A stretch of DNA of 64,000 bases from Cristatella mucedo (Eukaryota > Bryozoa > Phylactolaemata > Cristatellidae): positions 239,698-303,697 of the forward strand of contig WPIO01000219.1 in assembly GCA_009760855.2 (NCBI GenBank), written 5' to 3'. The translations under genes and the position numbers were made by a program. The notes under the pieces are model-generated. The model saw nothing but the letters and a program-made list of their open reading frames with translations, was not told the DNA's origin and did not search any database. Within the stretch, counting starts at the first letter, position 1, and each line of letters begins with the position of its first letter. This document shows, piece by piece, positions 1-12,790 of the stretch.

Positions 1-384
1 ATAGGAAGCCTACTCATTATAGCTAACGAAGCATTTTAAATGCCCAGAGTTATATGACGTAATCACAACCAGCAGTAGAGGTTTTTTCTGTTTTTTTGAG
101 ACTAGTTAGTACAAATTCTGCACGAGGATGGGCTGACAATTATTCCCTTTTATCATACAGATGAAATACTCAGTTGGGACTTTTAAGAAGATAATGGATT
201 ACTATCAGCAATATCGCGACCAGGATCTTCAAAATTCGGCAATTTGATATTGAAAGTGAGCTACGATATCCGTCCTTTAACCGTTACAGTAAAGTATAAA
301 AGCTTCTACACCGAAAAAAATAATCTCAAACTTAAGTAAGCACTTCTACATACAAATAAATATAAAATGAGCTGTGAGACGTTG
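1..384. other. No gene seen, unique AT-rich DNA
   Basis: No reading frame of note, no repeat family and no RNA gene was recognised here. It ends where L2-A LINE sequence becomes recognisable. Confidence 0.5.
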
Positions 385-1000
385 GCTTGGGACTCGTCGA
401 AAAGGTCAAGTTCTCGTTCATATCAATGGAATAACTTCTCGCCAACCTGCACTGGCTACCAGTCAAGCAACGGATCGACTTCAAAGTTTTATCACTCACT
501 TTTAGGTCACTTCATTCTTTGGCCCCCGCCTATCTCTCAGATCTACTCCCCCATCAGGCCAAGCATCGTACCACCCGCTTTTCGGAATCCAACAGTTTAC
601 CACTACCTCGTACAAACCTCAAATCCTTTGGAGACCGTACATTTAGTTCGTGTGCTCACAAAGCCTGGAACTCCCTCCCGACTTGCTCCAGAACATCCCC
701 TGACTTGACCACATTTAAAAAGAACTTACAAACACACCTATTTAGGACAGCATTTAGTGGGTCCCTGCGATTCGTCCTTGATGTGCTTATGTGTGCTGAC
801 ACTACGCATGCTGCCACTAATCACATTTGCATGCTGACCCTGTGCATGTCACCCCTAACCACCTAGTTCATGTTGTTTATCAAGCATGACATCGCTCACG
901 ATTCAATCGCGTTTCCCTTTGCAGCAAATGTGAAGCCCCTAGGAAAAGATTGAGTTCTCTGAGGGCGCTTTATCAAGTGCATTATTATTATTTTTATAAT
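385..1000 (+). mobile_element. L2-A LINE, 5'-truncated 3' end
   Basis: This is the C-terminal end of the L2-A reverse-transcriptase ORF plus its 3' UTR. The frame at 519-770 reads like the same part of the better copies at 24738-26145 and 32105-33640, with landmarks YLSDLLPHQAKHRTTRFSES, KSFGDRTFSS and THLFRTAFSGSL. The terminal Leu is not followed by the stop that other copies have, because TGA has become CGA. The 3' UTR ends in the family tail (aatgtgaagcccctaggaaaagattgag, then gggcgctttatcaagtgc) and (ATT)n. The first 50 bases are diverged, so the left edge is approximate. Confidence 0.85.
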
Positions 1001-3337
1001 TCTTTTGAGGTTATTGTTAAACATAGTTCATTTCATATTGGGAAATGTGCGCGACTATCCATTAAGTTATTGTTTTGATTTTACGATACTAACGAATTCG
1101 TAAGGACAACCTTCAATTGGGTGCATAGAAACAATTAATGATGCAATCTACCCTCACATTTTATAAGCGAAGTGGTAGCAACTCACATTCGGAAGCACGT
1201 GCATCTGTCATTGGTAGTGGATCATTATCTAAAATTACAAAAGAGCACAAATAGTTACACCACGACAAATTTCCAGCAAAGCAAAGTGAATCAATAACTA
1301 AGTATAGATTAAATAGTTCCCAAGTCACTCGACTCTCGTACATCATAAAGCAAAGCTTCCTTAGGCTGAATCTGAAAGGCAGAGATAAAATAACCAGATA
1401 AAATTTGACGCTCTAACAACATTCAAAAGAGCATAGCCATAGACATAAACAAATAAGAATTTCGTTAAGCTATTCCATTTTGTTAGCAATGGTTTCGCCT
1501 TATTCATCGTACAAAGTAAAGACGTCTATCCATAAACTACTGCGAAAATCAACCACATTTTTAGTAGAATACGATGATGTGTACAGTGATAACGTATGGG
1601 TTGTCCCGTGAGTTAGAGTTAAATCTAAGCTGTATTTGTTTAATGAAAATAACATCTGGCGACTTCCAGGATCGAAGGACTTTAGTGCAAGGACTAAGGT
1701 TATTAATTGCTTCTGCAGATCTCGGCAGTTTAAATGACAAATGCAGCTCAGTATTTTTGGCTTAGTAGTGGTACTCATTCCAAGGGGAGGGCATCAATCG
1801 TCCAAAAGGCTTGGCGGACAAGGAGGAAAATAGATCGAGAATGAACCGCTAGTTAAATAGACTACTGGGTAGAATGCAACCACCACTCGATTAGGATTGA
1901 ACTCGATTGGGCAAGTACATTTTAACCAAGCTAGTGCCTTTTCTGTCACACTGACCGTCGGTCACAATTGTTTAAGTGAGATATCGCGACCAACAGACTC
2001 AAAATGCTGCAGATAGATTAATCAGTACGTGGTTAGTGAGTGAGCTAACCACCCTTGAACGCTGTTTAAATGCATTTTTCACATGTAAGAGAGTAGGAAC
2101 AGTCGAGTGGTGTCGCTTTAGTACCTAGCGAACTTTTTAAAATTACAACTGTCTTATGACTAGCTGCTTAGCAACAATGTCTCTACTATTCAATCGTTTC
2201 GCCAATCTTGGGAAAAACTAAAAACGAGACTAGACAATAGTTTGCTAGGGACTGTGAATAAAATCAGGATTTTATATTGACTCAATACATTTGAATTCAG
2301 TACTATACATTAATTTAACGGTGGGAGATTTATAAGGCTTAGGAACAACCGTTTTCTCAGAGAATCACTAAATCCAGGATTTACCGCTGGAATAGATTTT
2401 CGGCCAGTGAATAGTAGAGAGGTGTTGGCATAGAGTCTTCAGGTTACGAGCTGTTTTTACAAAACCTTATCATTTTATATACTTTGTCTACAAAAACGTC
2501 CGAAAATGTGTAAAGAAAAATTAATGTACATAAACACCTGCTACTAAACATTTGTTCTATTAAGAAGTAACTACATATATAGGCTTGAATGTGTGCATTT
2601 TGTTAATGAAAAATGTGGGTAAACAACGTGGCCAAACAGACAGTGCATAGGAATATGCATATGACAGTGAGAACTTTTAGAGCTGTCGAGCAAATTATTC
2701 AGTTTCTTATAGATTTTTTAGTCTGACCGGAAAGTCTAAACTTGTCATGCTAGAAAGAGAGCCTAGACTTACTAAACTGTAACGCCAAGCACTCCCGAGA
2801 GAGGGGCGTGCGTCACCACTGCTAACATGCAGAGCCCACTACCGAGTGGCGGTTCGGAGGGCAGGGTGTGAAATATGTCGCTCGCCCCGACCGCAGCGTG
2901 TCAAGCACGATTCTACTTATCTTTACTTAAAGCAGCAAGGCCATTGTTGTGGAATAGATTAAGTTACAAAGCACCAACAGGAGATTTTACTAAGCTGTAT
3001 TCGTAGGCACCCAAGGTTAACGAGTGTCCAGTTTAGTCTTAAGACATCGCTCCTCGAAAACACTAACTAATGCAACCACACGGACCCCGTCCTATCTGCA
3101 GCTCACTCTTACTGGGACATATCCGCCCCAATACTTAGTTTAGCTGCATCTATGTTCATGCACTAACCACATTGACAGAGTGCCCGAACAATAAACTGCA
3201 TAACTAATGGTATATTTTCTGGCATGCAGTCGCCTCCAAAGAAGTCTCTAATGACCCGATCATCACTTTAGAGGGTCTCTGAAAAAATTCTAGCTGATTT
3301 AACAACTAATTTTATATAGCGACAGAAGAGCCCGCCG
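1001..3337. other. No gene seen
   Basis: This AT-rich stretch holds only short chance ORFs without recognisable domains. A locally GC-richer patch at about 2780-2910 was examined but could not be assigned. Confidence 0.45.
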
Positions 3338-3490
3338 AGCTAGTTTGGTCCAGTGGTTATCAGGCGCTCTCCTCGACTGAGTTCTGCGAGGTCGTGGGCT
3401 CGAGCTCCGAGGTATACGTTAATCACCTGAATAGAGATTAAGTTCTCTTAGGGTGCTATACAAATGAATTTTATTTTTATTTATATTTAT
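3338..3490 (+). repeat. tRNA-derived SINE (SINE-A)
   Basis: The head looks like a tRNA: an A-box-like segment (tggtccagtggttatcaggc) and a B-box-like segment (gggctcgagctcc). The tail reads cacctgaatagagattaagttctcttagggtgctatacaaatgaatt and is followed by ATTT repeats. The same unit recurs at 13546, 21125, 36965 (-), 38098 (-) and 44112. The tail resembles the L2-A LINE 3' end, which suggests mobilisation by L2-A machinery. Confidence 0.8.
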
Positions 3491-3497
3491 TTACGGC

Positions 3498-3615
3498 TAT
3501 CACAACGCTTGCAACGGCAATAAATTAAAGCCCACCGAAGGATTCGTACCGATAACCTCGGTCCCGAGGTCGTGAAAAGCAACCGCATTACCTAGTGAGC
3601 CATCGCGGCTCAACA
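3498..3615 (-). repeat. tRNA-derived SINE (SINE-B)
   Basis: Read on the minus strand, it starts gccgcgatggctcactagg (A-box-like), continues through cacgacctcgggaccgagg, and has a diverged B box followed by ccttcggtgggc. The copy at 10546-10700 (+) matches it along its length. It sits back-to-back with the SINE-A copy just upstream. Confidence 0.75.
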
Positions 3616-3779
3616 TAAATCTTAACTAAACGAGGCATTCACACTTATCGTCCACATGGAGATGGAAAAACATAGCTTCGCTCAACAAAAATAATTGCTC
3701 CCTTCACCTACTACATGGAAGCAGGTACCTCTAAATTCTAACACTCAGAGACAGGATCAAGGGGTCCATTCCTAGCGTG

Positions 3780-5621
3780 GCAGCACCGTCCGTGGAATTG
3801 TTTCTCAAGGCCAGGCAGCACCTCAACGTCTACAGTCAAGGAGGTCGCTAATGACCTCATTTGTCGCTCATATGCCAATCAAAGAAGACAACTAGTCCTG
3901 TAGATCATACTGATACTGTTCTGCTTCTGCAATTCATGGATCTGCTGCTGCCGTGCATAATTAACCTAATAAATATGTCCTTGGCCTCAGGTCAAGTCCC
4001 TTAACCTTTAAAAAATGCTGAAGTCAGGCAACTACTCAAGAAACCAACACTGGACCGAGAGAACTCGAGCAACTTTCGCCAGGTCTCCATTCTACAGTTC
4101 CTATCCTAGACACTGGAACGAGTTGTGGGAGACAAGCTAAACTCATACTTTAAACGTCAAACCTTTCTGGCAAGTTCCAGTCTAGTTTTAGAGCTAATTA
4201 TTCCAAAGAGTCGGCATTGCTTAGGCTATATAACGACTTACTTCGGACTGCAGACTAAGGTAGAGTCCTTCTGCTTGTTTTGCTCACTCTTTCGGCAGCT
4301 TTTGATACAATCGATCACTAAGTCCTTATCGAGAACCTCTCATCTCGCCTGTGCATAACTGGCACTGCATTGCAATGGTTCAGATCCTATCTCAGCAGGA
4401 GATGCCAGAGGATTGATGAACCGACACAGATCGTTCGATGAACGAACCTCTGAAGTTCGAGGCCCCTTATTGCTCTGTGCTTGGTCCGGTTTTATACCCT
4501 TCCCCTTGCCGATGCGATTACCTGACACAATCTAGACTTTCACTACAATGCAGATGACACTCAGTTGTATTTTGCTTGATCCCTCCGATCTCCGTAGCAC
4601 GTCGAATTCTCTTAACTCCCTTGCTGCATGCATGGATGACATTCTCACATGGATGGCATCAAACGATCTTAAATTTACTGATGATAAAAGCAACTTACTA
4701 GTCTTGGGCAAACCTAATGCGATTCAGAAATCAGAACAGTTAACAATCACAGTCGGCTCTGCCAGCATATGCTCTATTGAACCTGTACATAATCTAGGTG
4801 CCCTATTCTATGTGACCTTCATTAGACGACCACATCAGCTCCATAGTCAAGTATGCCTACTTTCAGCTACATAACATTGTAAACATTCGGCCTTGTTTAG
4901 ACAGGGTTACCACTTCTAAATTGGTCGATTCATCGGTGGCATTACGTCTTGACTTATGTAACTCACTGCTTACTAGTCTATCAGCCTGTGCCATTTGACA
5001 CTTGCAGCTTGTGCAAAAAACTGCAGCAAGGCTTCCCTTTATTGAGCATGGCAGTTGCCACATCCCAACACTTCTCGCAACCTGTGCTCGCTCCCAGTCA
5101 TGCAAGGCATGTCAATGCAAGGCAGACTTCAAGGTTCTGTCACACACTTTTAGCTCCCTTCATTCTTTGGCTCCAGCATACCTATCAGATATACTTCTCA
5201 CCAGGCTAAGTATCGTACCGCTCGCTCCCCGGAGTCTAATCGTGTACCTATAGCTCTTACGAACCTCAAATCCTTTGGAGACTGGGATTTTAGTTCGCAT
5301 GCTCCCAAAGCCTGGAACTCACTTACAGCTTGCTTCACGACATCGCCTGACTTGACCGCATCTAAGAAGAAACTATAAACGCATCTATTTATCACGTAAT
5401 TTATTTATGTGGTTATGTGTGCCGACACTGTGCAGGCTGCCACTAACCAAACTTGCATACTGACACTGTGTAAGTCACCCTAACCACGTTATGCTTGTAG
5501 TCATGGAGCATGCTACCATGAAACATTCGATGATGCTTTCTTCGCAGCAAATGTTAAGTGCCTAGAAAGAGATTAAGGTCTCAGAGAACGCCATATTCAA
5601 TGCATTATTATTGTTGTTGTT
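3780..5621 (+). mobile_element. L2-A LINE, decayed long copy
   Basis: This copy runs from the linker upstream of the reverse transcriptase, through the RT domain and thumb, to the 3' tail. Visible landmarks are an RT N-terminal block (LLKKPTLDRENSSNF at about 4035-4080), a Gln/Tyr-mutated catalytic region at about 4540-4570 (family YADDTQLY, here preserved only as NADDTQLY), LERVV near 4115, and the C-terminal part from about 4890. Many frameshifts and stops break the frame, so no functional protein can be made. The 3' UTR ends in the family tail and ATT/GTT repeats at 5600-5621. The left edge is approximate. Confidence 0.85.
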
Positions 5622-5667
5622 ATAATGTGACTTAATGATTCGGCAAGCATGCAGGCAAAGCAAATAC

Positions 5668-5678
5668 ACACGCACAAC

Positions 5679-5711
<33 letters not shown>

Positions 5712-5870
5712 CCACACACACACGAGCACACACACGCACACACCCAACCACACGTGCACACACAACCACACGTACACACACAACCACACGCACACACACA
5801 TGCACCCACACATTTGCTCACACATGCACACAGGCAAGCAGGCGAACACACATGGGCACAGAATACGAGC
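5668..5870. repeat. (CA)n-rich microsatellite
   Basis: This is an imperfect CA/CACG dinucleotide tract, densest at 5680-5710, with accpacac-type interruptions further right. Long Thr/His-rich ORFs on both strands here are by-products of the repeat and are not genes. Confidence 0.9.
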
Positions 5871-7150
5871 CCCAGGTGCAATACGAAGGTATTCCTTGTA
5901 GTCCACTGAATACCTTATTCGGCCGAGTCCACCAAATACGTAACTCTGCTCATGCAATGCAACAGGTGAGATAAATCATATTATGCAGTAATATGAGATG
6001 GTAAGCCAAAGCACATGAAATGGTCAGGGTTAGACATCTTTTGTTATTAAGTGATCTAGAATTTAGCCATCGATATGAGTCGAATGACTATTGTGTTGGA
6101 TAAAGCCAAAGTTGTCCAGACTGCCGAAAAATCAACAGACTTGACTTCTGCTAAGATCATTAATGTGAATGTTAAGAGTCTGCATCAATTGGTAAAAGCC
6201 TGTCATTTGATCATGAGTTTTTGAGAAGCTACAAAAACCCTTACGTACTCCAGGTTAGACAACTCACAGATCACATCACAAATCACAGGCTATCACAAAT
6301 AAATGAGGTACGGTATTTATGGGTATGTGGTGACAACTGATTCAAACCTCGGCCTATTCGAAAAATCAAATTGCCCAAAAAACCTACTATCTACATACCT
6401 ATCTAGTCATTTTAAATGTAATGGTCTGAATGCACGAGAAATTGTAAGGAATCATTTATTATAAGCTACCATCAGATCATGACGCCACCCACGTCACCCT
6501 GAGAAAGAGTTTAAAGAGCCCTTGATGAAATATCTATCAAAACCTATCAAACCAAAATGTGAAATGAACTTTTGCAGTTATTCTAAAGGATATCTAGTCA
6601 TACATTTGAAATTCCCTTTTCATCATTCAAGTATTGGCGAGAAATGGAATTTACAAGATACCAAGCTGTAATGCAAACTACGTTACCTTAAAATCAACAA
6701 GCATGCAGCACAACAAGCTGCAAACCTATTCTTTAAAGTGTCAAGATTCAAAAAGTTAACATGTGAGATTCATCTGGTGAAGAGATCGGTAATTTTCTTT
6801 TATAGATGTGGTGATTTCAGTTTCAATTAAGGTAAGACTTTGTGTTCTGAGAAATTGCTTAATGCTTTAATTTCGAATGGAAATTGTAAAAGCTCCAGTT
6901 CTCCTAAACGACATTCTAGTTTGTTGAAGGTAGCCTATAAAAATTCTTCCCTTATGGGACCAGACAAATACTTTCAGTAAATTCTTGCCATTTACCCTGA
7001 GGCGAAAACTGACAGAGATAACTGACAGAAAATATGATACACTATCCACGGGTAAATTTTTAAGATTGGCCCCTTGGACTGTAGATGGCTTAATGGCAAA
7101 TAAGTTATATTTTTTCATTGCATTTTTCTAGAGAGATAAATTAGGGTACA
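5871..7150. other. No gene seen
   Basis: The longest frame, 83 codons on the minus strand near 6867-7118, has no recognisable domain. No repeat copy was recognised. Confidence 0.45.
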
Positions 7151-7279
7151 GCTTGAACAATGCAATTCCTTCCGGCACTAAAAAGCGGCCTGGGGCGACT
7201 CCTAGCCTGGTGTGGACCTTCACCTGATTTCTCTGCGATACCTTCGGGTATTCCGCTGCTATCTTCGCTTTGACTATTT

Positions 7280-10200
7280 ATGAGCCGTCCTCAGATATGC
7301 TACACAAAGCAAGACCTGCATAGCATAAAGTTCGATGTCGCCATTAGTCGATACCTACCAGCGGGCCTTCTCCTGAGGGTCAGTGAGAACCTTTCTGCAT
7401 CATGCGTTCGCCATATCCACAGCTCGGCTATCAAACGTACAACCCGTAAGTTTAAAGCACTGAATAGTGCTTGTTGCGGTAGTAGCCCACCCGCCGTAGC
7501 CCAGCACGTTATGAAACGTCGACCGGCGGCCATCACTAAGGTTCAATTCAAATTTGAAGGGCCAGCGTCCGCCGGGCCGGATACAAGCAGACATGAATAC
7601 AAGCCACATTTTCGCCGTCGCCCAGTTGTTGGAGGGCCTCCTAAATTCTGCCTATTAAATGTCCGCTAGCTAAAAACCAAGGAGTTACTTATCCGCGATC
7701 AGGTGGTGCAGGAGAAGCTAAATGCATTTCTGCTAACCGAAACTTGGATGAGGCTTTGTTCCAGAAGCTGTATTTCTGAGACCACTCAACCCGGGTTCTC
7801 ATTCTATCAGTCCATGCGTTCAGACAAGGTTGGTGGCTGGGTTGCAATTGTTTTTCGCTAACCGTTTGGCTATATGATGTGCAGTTTTTCGCATGGGCCA
7901 TCGTTTGAATCGGTTGCAATCAGGTCTTCATCAAAGACAATGCCGCTCACGGTTGTGACATACCGGCCTCCTTCTGACTGTCTAAACTTGTTTATAGAGG
8001 AGTTTCAGAGTTCCTGGCTAAAATATTTGTATGTGACAGGCCGTAACTGATAGTTGGAGACTTCGATATTCACGTTGAAAACCCTAGCAACAGACAGATC
8101 CGTTCTTGTCTTGACTGTCTGGAGAATTTGTTTTGGTCCAACACGTTAATCATACCACCCACGTCGGTGGCCACATTCTAGATCTCGTGATCACTAAGGA
8201 TGTCCTCCCCACTGGCCTTGGGATGGTGCCCACTGACTCTCTCAGATCATTGTTTGGTCTCGTTTACTGTTCTTGCTCCCTTGTACGTACAGGAATATGT
8301 CGAACTTGTCAAACGACGTAACTTACAAGGCATTGATATTGACAAGTTTTTGAAATCTGTTTTTGATGCAGATCTTCTTGATCTGCATTCAGACTCGACC
8401 GGCAGCCTTGATACCCTTACTGATGCCATGAACATGAAACTCGGGAGTGCTCTAGACAAACATGCTCCAGTTCATTCTATCCGTGTTCAAATTCGTGGAG
8501 ATTCCTTTAAATTTACAAAAACTCCTAAAGATGGATCGGGTTAAGGGCAAGCTTGAACGTCGTTTCAAGAAATCGGGGTCTGATGCAGATCTAGTCAATT
8601 TCAAATACTTCCTTCGAGTTTACACCAGTTCTTCTTTTTTCATACGAAAGCTGAATTCCTGCCAGTCGGATCCTAAACAGATTTATAAGACAGTAAACTA
8701 TTTACTGGCCAATGCTGTGAGGTGTGATTCGCCAGATGTTAAAGACTCAGCCGAAAAGATTTAAGCTTTCGTTACTTGAAAAATTCTGCACATTCATGCC
8801 TCTATTAAGCCCCCTCCGACTTAAGTAATCACGGTTCCACTACCTGTGACCTTCCTTAAGAGGTTTCCGAGGTTTCTGCATGCGATGTGGTTATCTTGAT
8901 AAGGTCTAGCAAAAAGAGCTCGCATCCTGAAGACCCTATACTTTCATCTCTGCGGTCTTCACTAGCAGAGCAGCTTAGACTTGCCATAAACAAGATTTTT
9001 AATGCATCTATGGGGAAAGGGGTCGTCCCCAAGTCCTTCCAATCGGCAATCGTTCGACAAATACTTGAAAAGCCTGTATTAGATACAAATATCCTTGTAA
9101 AATATCGCCCAGTTTCCCTTCTTCCTTTATTGTCAAAAAATCTTGAAAAAACTGTTACTAAGCAGCTGGTTGTACATATCAAAAATAATGAAGTGATTTA
9201 AAATTTTATATCAGGGTTCAAAAGGCATCAACCCACTGAAACCGGTCTCCTCCGTGTTAACAATGACATTCTACGTGGCAACAACGACTGGAATGTCACT
9301 GCCTTAGCTCTGCTAGATCTCTCCGCAGCCTTCGACTACCATTGATCACGATGTTCTGCTTGAACGATTGAGAACAAAGATTGGTCAGGCAGACGAAGCA
9401 CAAGCGTGGTTTACATCATACTTGTCTGATCGCGTTCAATCCGTGTCATGTGGGGGTCTGGTCTCACACACGAAACCAGTTACATGTGGAGTCGCTCAAG
9501 AGTCTGTGCTCGGTCCCTCGCTGATCTCCATTTCCGCACAACCTCTGGGAAAAGTGATTAAGGCCCATGGAATAGGATATCACTTTCATGCTGACGATAA
9601 TCAGTTGTATTTGTTATTAAAACCGTCGGAATCTGATGCAGCAACTGAGAAACTAAATGCTTGCCTTGCCAATATTCAATCCTGGATGTCGGAAAACTTC
9701 CGGAAATTAAATTATATAAAACCGAAATGCTATTCATAGGACACCCTAAGCGTTTGGCTGGATTAAAAGGCTTTGTTCTTCCAATAGTTGATGCTATTGT
9801 GCGACCATCTCCTCGTGCGGGAAATTTGGGTCTTTTTTTTAATAAATTTATAACAATAAATGTATGTCGTTTTCGACAGCTGTCTACATTTTAAAAGCTT
9901 CTCTCAGAAGACTGCTTCTACAGCTAGCCATCACGTCCGATCCCTACCCATGATTAGGAGCTCTCTCCCACAGTTGCTTGTAAAAATTTTAACTAGCTCC
10001 TCAGTTCTGTCTCGCCTTGATTATTGTAATTCGCTTTTGGCTGGGCTACCAAAGAAAGCTATTAGGCCACTGCAGCTGACTATTAATATGGCTGCAAGGC
10101 TAGTCTTTAAATACCAGAGGTTTGAGCACGTGTCACCTTTACTAAAAGAGCTAGCATGGATGCCTGTTGAGCAACGAATACAGAGCAAAGTTCTCAGGCT

Positions 10201-10372
10201 GACCCACAAGGCCCGCCACGGCTTGGCTCCTTCATACCTAGCTGAACAGCTGCATCAGTTTCAGCCTGTTCGCGCCATCGGGTCCTGTGTGGACAATCAA
10301 TTAGCTGTTCCGTTCCTCAGCTTAAAGACCGTTAGCGACAGAAGCTTTAACTCGGCAGATCCTAGACTTTGA
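7280..10372 (+). pseudogene. L2-B ORF2 remnant: APE endonuclease plus reverse transcriptase
   Basis: In life this ORF would encode the endonuclease/reverse transcriptase used for target-primed insertion. The piece at 7280-7669 is open and ends FCLLNVR, the usual start of an APE-type endonuclease fold; it adds about 120 residues before that fold. Later frames show ETW at about 7740, GDF near 8055-8065 and LSDHCLVSF near 8235-8265, the conserved endonuclease Glu, Asp and SDH signatures. RT blocks follow: YRPVSLLPLLSKNLEK near 9103, LLDLSAAFD near 9313, GVAQESVLGP near 9490 (usually GVPQGS) and HADDNQLY near 9588 (usually YADDTQLY). The C-terminal thumb at 9860-10372 contains SRLDYCNSLLAGLPKKAI. 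Stops at 9199 and 9342 and several frameshifts make it a pseudogene. Confidence 0.85.
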
Positions 10373-10545
10373 ATCTCACTCCTACAATTCTTATGCAACG
10401 GCAACTACTCTCCTGCTGCCTACTATGGCTCATCCTTTTCAGTGGTCCTGAGCTGCTACTTCCATGCTACTCACTACCTCAACTGCTCTCCTGACTTTGC
10501 TATGCTTCCCACCTTCTCTTTGTTGCGTAAGACGAAGTCTGTTGG

Positions 10546-10700
10546 GTAGCCGTGATGGCACACTAGGTAAGGCGGTTGCTTTCACGACCTCGGTCCCGAG
10601 GCCTAGGGTTCGATTCCTGCGGTGGGCGATCCTTTATCGCCACTGCAAGCGGTGGTGATAGCCTTAAAGGCTCTTCGGTCGCTATACAAAAAGAGGCTGT
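10546..10700 (+). repeat. tRNA-derived SINE (SINE-B), inserted in L2-B 3' UTR
   Basis: The head reads tagccgtgatggcacactagg with an A-box-like core, cacgacctcggtcccgagg in the middle, and a perfect B-box match, ggttcgattcc, at about 10608-10618. The tail contains ggctcttcggtcgctatacaaa. L2-B sequence continues on both sides (gaagtctgttgg before, taccgaatgcg after), which proves the SINE arrived later. About 30 extra bases lie between the SINE end and the resumed LINE; no clear target-site duplication was found. Confidence 0.8.
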
Positions 10701-10870
10701 TTAATCAGCTAGGATTTATTAATTTAGTTACCGAATGCGTACCAAAAGCCGCTTAGGCTGTGAGTGCTCTAAACAAAACTCTCCTGCTTAACAACCACAT
10801 GGTCTTGAGGACTTTGTGGAGTTACAGACGGAGATACATTGCTTAACAGTACAAAAAGTATTTGAGTTTT

Positions 10871-12400
10871 ATCCGTTGCCTTGTTTGTAATCTAGACTGG
10901 CTTCTTGTAAAAGATATCAAATTACTGTACCCCCGAAGAGGCAGCGATGATAGAAAATTCTTGTATTCGGCCATCGTGAAATTATAAAAAACATACATAA
11001 TAGTGCCAACACCATCAAACTAAGCACAACAAAACTCACTGCTAAAGAATCAACACCCAAGCATACTAATGCACATTGTATGCAATATGCAAAAGCAAAA
11101 AAGTGTTTACTTAACCAGAATTCTTAAAGCGAATATGAATGCACTCCTTGTCACTGGTTATTAGGACCTCAGGCTAGTAACATGTACTGATGAATGTACA
11201 GATAAGCAGGCAAAGTACACAGGAACAAACTAAGACAAATTCACTGAGGACAATGGAAAGGTGACTGGGCAATCCATCCTTTGCCGAGACATATATGCTG
11301 CAAGATCACAAAGAACCAGAAAAGCTACAATGGCAAAAGGCCCAGTCACAAAAGATCAAGTCGACATGACATTGACTTCAGAGACATGTGATAACAGCAA
11401 GAATGAAGTAGATTGCAATAAGATGATGGGAGCTAAATAAAATGCAGATAGGGTTTCAGTCATGAAGAACTAATGTTTAATATTCGTAAACACGGAGTTT
11501 CTCGTGGTGGGAATTAACTACACTGATAAGTTTCAAACAGGTCGTAAGCAGTCTTAGATTCATAGTCCAACGCTAACAAGAAATTTGAAGGTCAACAATT
11601 CTCGCACCGGTTTGAAAGCTCAAGTCACCCGTGGCGAAAAGAAGGAAGCGATAAGGCAACTTCGCTCGCTACCAAGCTTCTACAGAGGCAGCTATTCTGG
11701 CAAATCGTTTCATCCGTTGTTCATGAAGCGACACTGATTGACAGTTGAATACACTGCAGGCAAAGACTTAAGAATCAATATTATAGGTCATATGCATTGT
11801 AAATTAACACATACCATAAATTATATATATATATATAAGTATTAATATTACATTTATTAAATTATAGTATATATATTACAATCGTATAGAGCTCAATAGA
11901 TTACTAGCGGTCTTAGCACCGACACTTTCCCAACGAACAGGCTACACAGGCTAAGAAGGCTAAACATGGACAGAGCTGCTTAAAAATACAGGCAATAAAC
12001 GCCACTTATTTGATAAGAATGTCTTATCACCGTCTATACTTTTCAAATAGATACCCGTTTAAGTATGCTCACTTTGGTAATCAATGATGATGACTGGCTT
12101 CGTCTGCGTCGTTTTATTGGCAGTCGTAATACTATCATCTTTGGGTTGCACGGAAAACATCAGCACAGGAGCATCCTGTTCAGCACCAGCTGCTGCAGCT
12201 ACAAAGAAATCGTAATAACGATCGAAACCACGATAATATATTATCTTTTATATAACAATTACTATCAATAACACAATTTTGATAATATTTAGTAAGTGAT
12301 TATAGAAAAAGCACTACTAGGGAAAAATTACTAGAATCTGATAGAGCTAGGAGGTATGTTCGAAGTAAAGCCAAATTGTAAAAATAGCAAGGCAAAAGCT
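10871..12400. other. No gene seen
   Basis: This is AT-rich sequence with a short (TA)n run near 11822-11837. No recognisable domain or repeat family was found. Confidence 0.45.
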
Positions 12401-12790
12401 ACTGACTCATACAGTCTTCAAAAAAAAGAATAGGGCAGCCAATTTTTCATTGTCTTTATATGACTTGAAGACACGAGGACGTTGTAATTGGCGCAGCAGA
12501 TCTGCTAGGTACGAAGATGTGAAGCCATAGCTAGCTTTGCATGTCGGGGTAAGGATTTTGCTGCAAATCGGCTCGTCTACCGGTAGCCACCGATGCTCTG
12601 TCAGCAAAAAATACATATTAAACCTTTTTTTCTCACCAAGCTTCAACCATATAGGACCATCATCAACGGTAGAGGTTTCCCGTTTCTTCGATAGCCCGGC
12701 CAAAACTAAGTTACAGTACTCTAGTCTAGAAAGACCCAGGGAACTATTAAATATGTTGCCAGCAACCCAAGCTGGGAGTATTTAATCCTA
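12400..12790 (-). mobile_element. L2-like LINE fragment (C-terminal RT region)
   Basis: The minus-strand frame at 12407-12703 keeps the order of L2-B landmarks in diverged form: LAGLSKKR, HRWLPVDEPICSKIL, YLADLLRQLQ and FLKTV. The L2-B counterparts are LAGLPKKAI, AWMPVEQRIQSKVL, YLAELLHQFQ and RLKTV. Upstream on that strand (12704-12760) a translation resembling SRLEYCN continues the match. It is older or a different subfamily than the other L2-B copies. Confidence 0.7.

Larger units (their letters stand above)
7150..10870 (+). mobile_element. L2-B LINE, near full-length, interrupted by SINE-B
   Basis: This is the most complete L2-B copy in the window. In order it holds an upstream leader, an open N-terminal segment (7280-7669), an APE-type endonuclease (about 7640-8300), a linker (8320-8880), the reverse transcriptase (8890-9750), the C-terminal domain (9860-10372) and a 3' UTR. 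The 3' UTR is split by a SINE-B at 10546-10700, after which the LINE resumes at 'ttaccgaatgcgtaccaaaagccgctt' and ends near 'gttacagacggagatacattgc'. Other copies show that the family tail is TACATT-rich. The 5' end is a guess. Confidence 0.85.

Noticed and set aside
5562-5957. Cys/Val-rich and Thr/His-rich ORFs on the two strands
   Set aside because: They are translations of the CA/GT repeat tract and have no other support.
10546-10620. Genuine tRNA gene
   Set aside because: The A and B boxes are present, but the acceptor stem does not close well and the sequence continues into a SINE body with a second copy at 3498. It is a SINE head.
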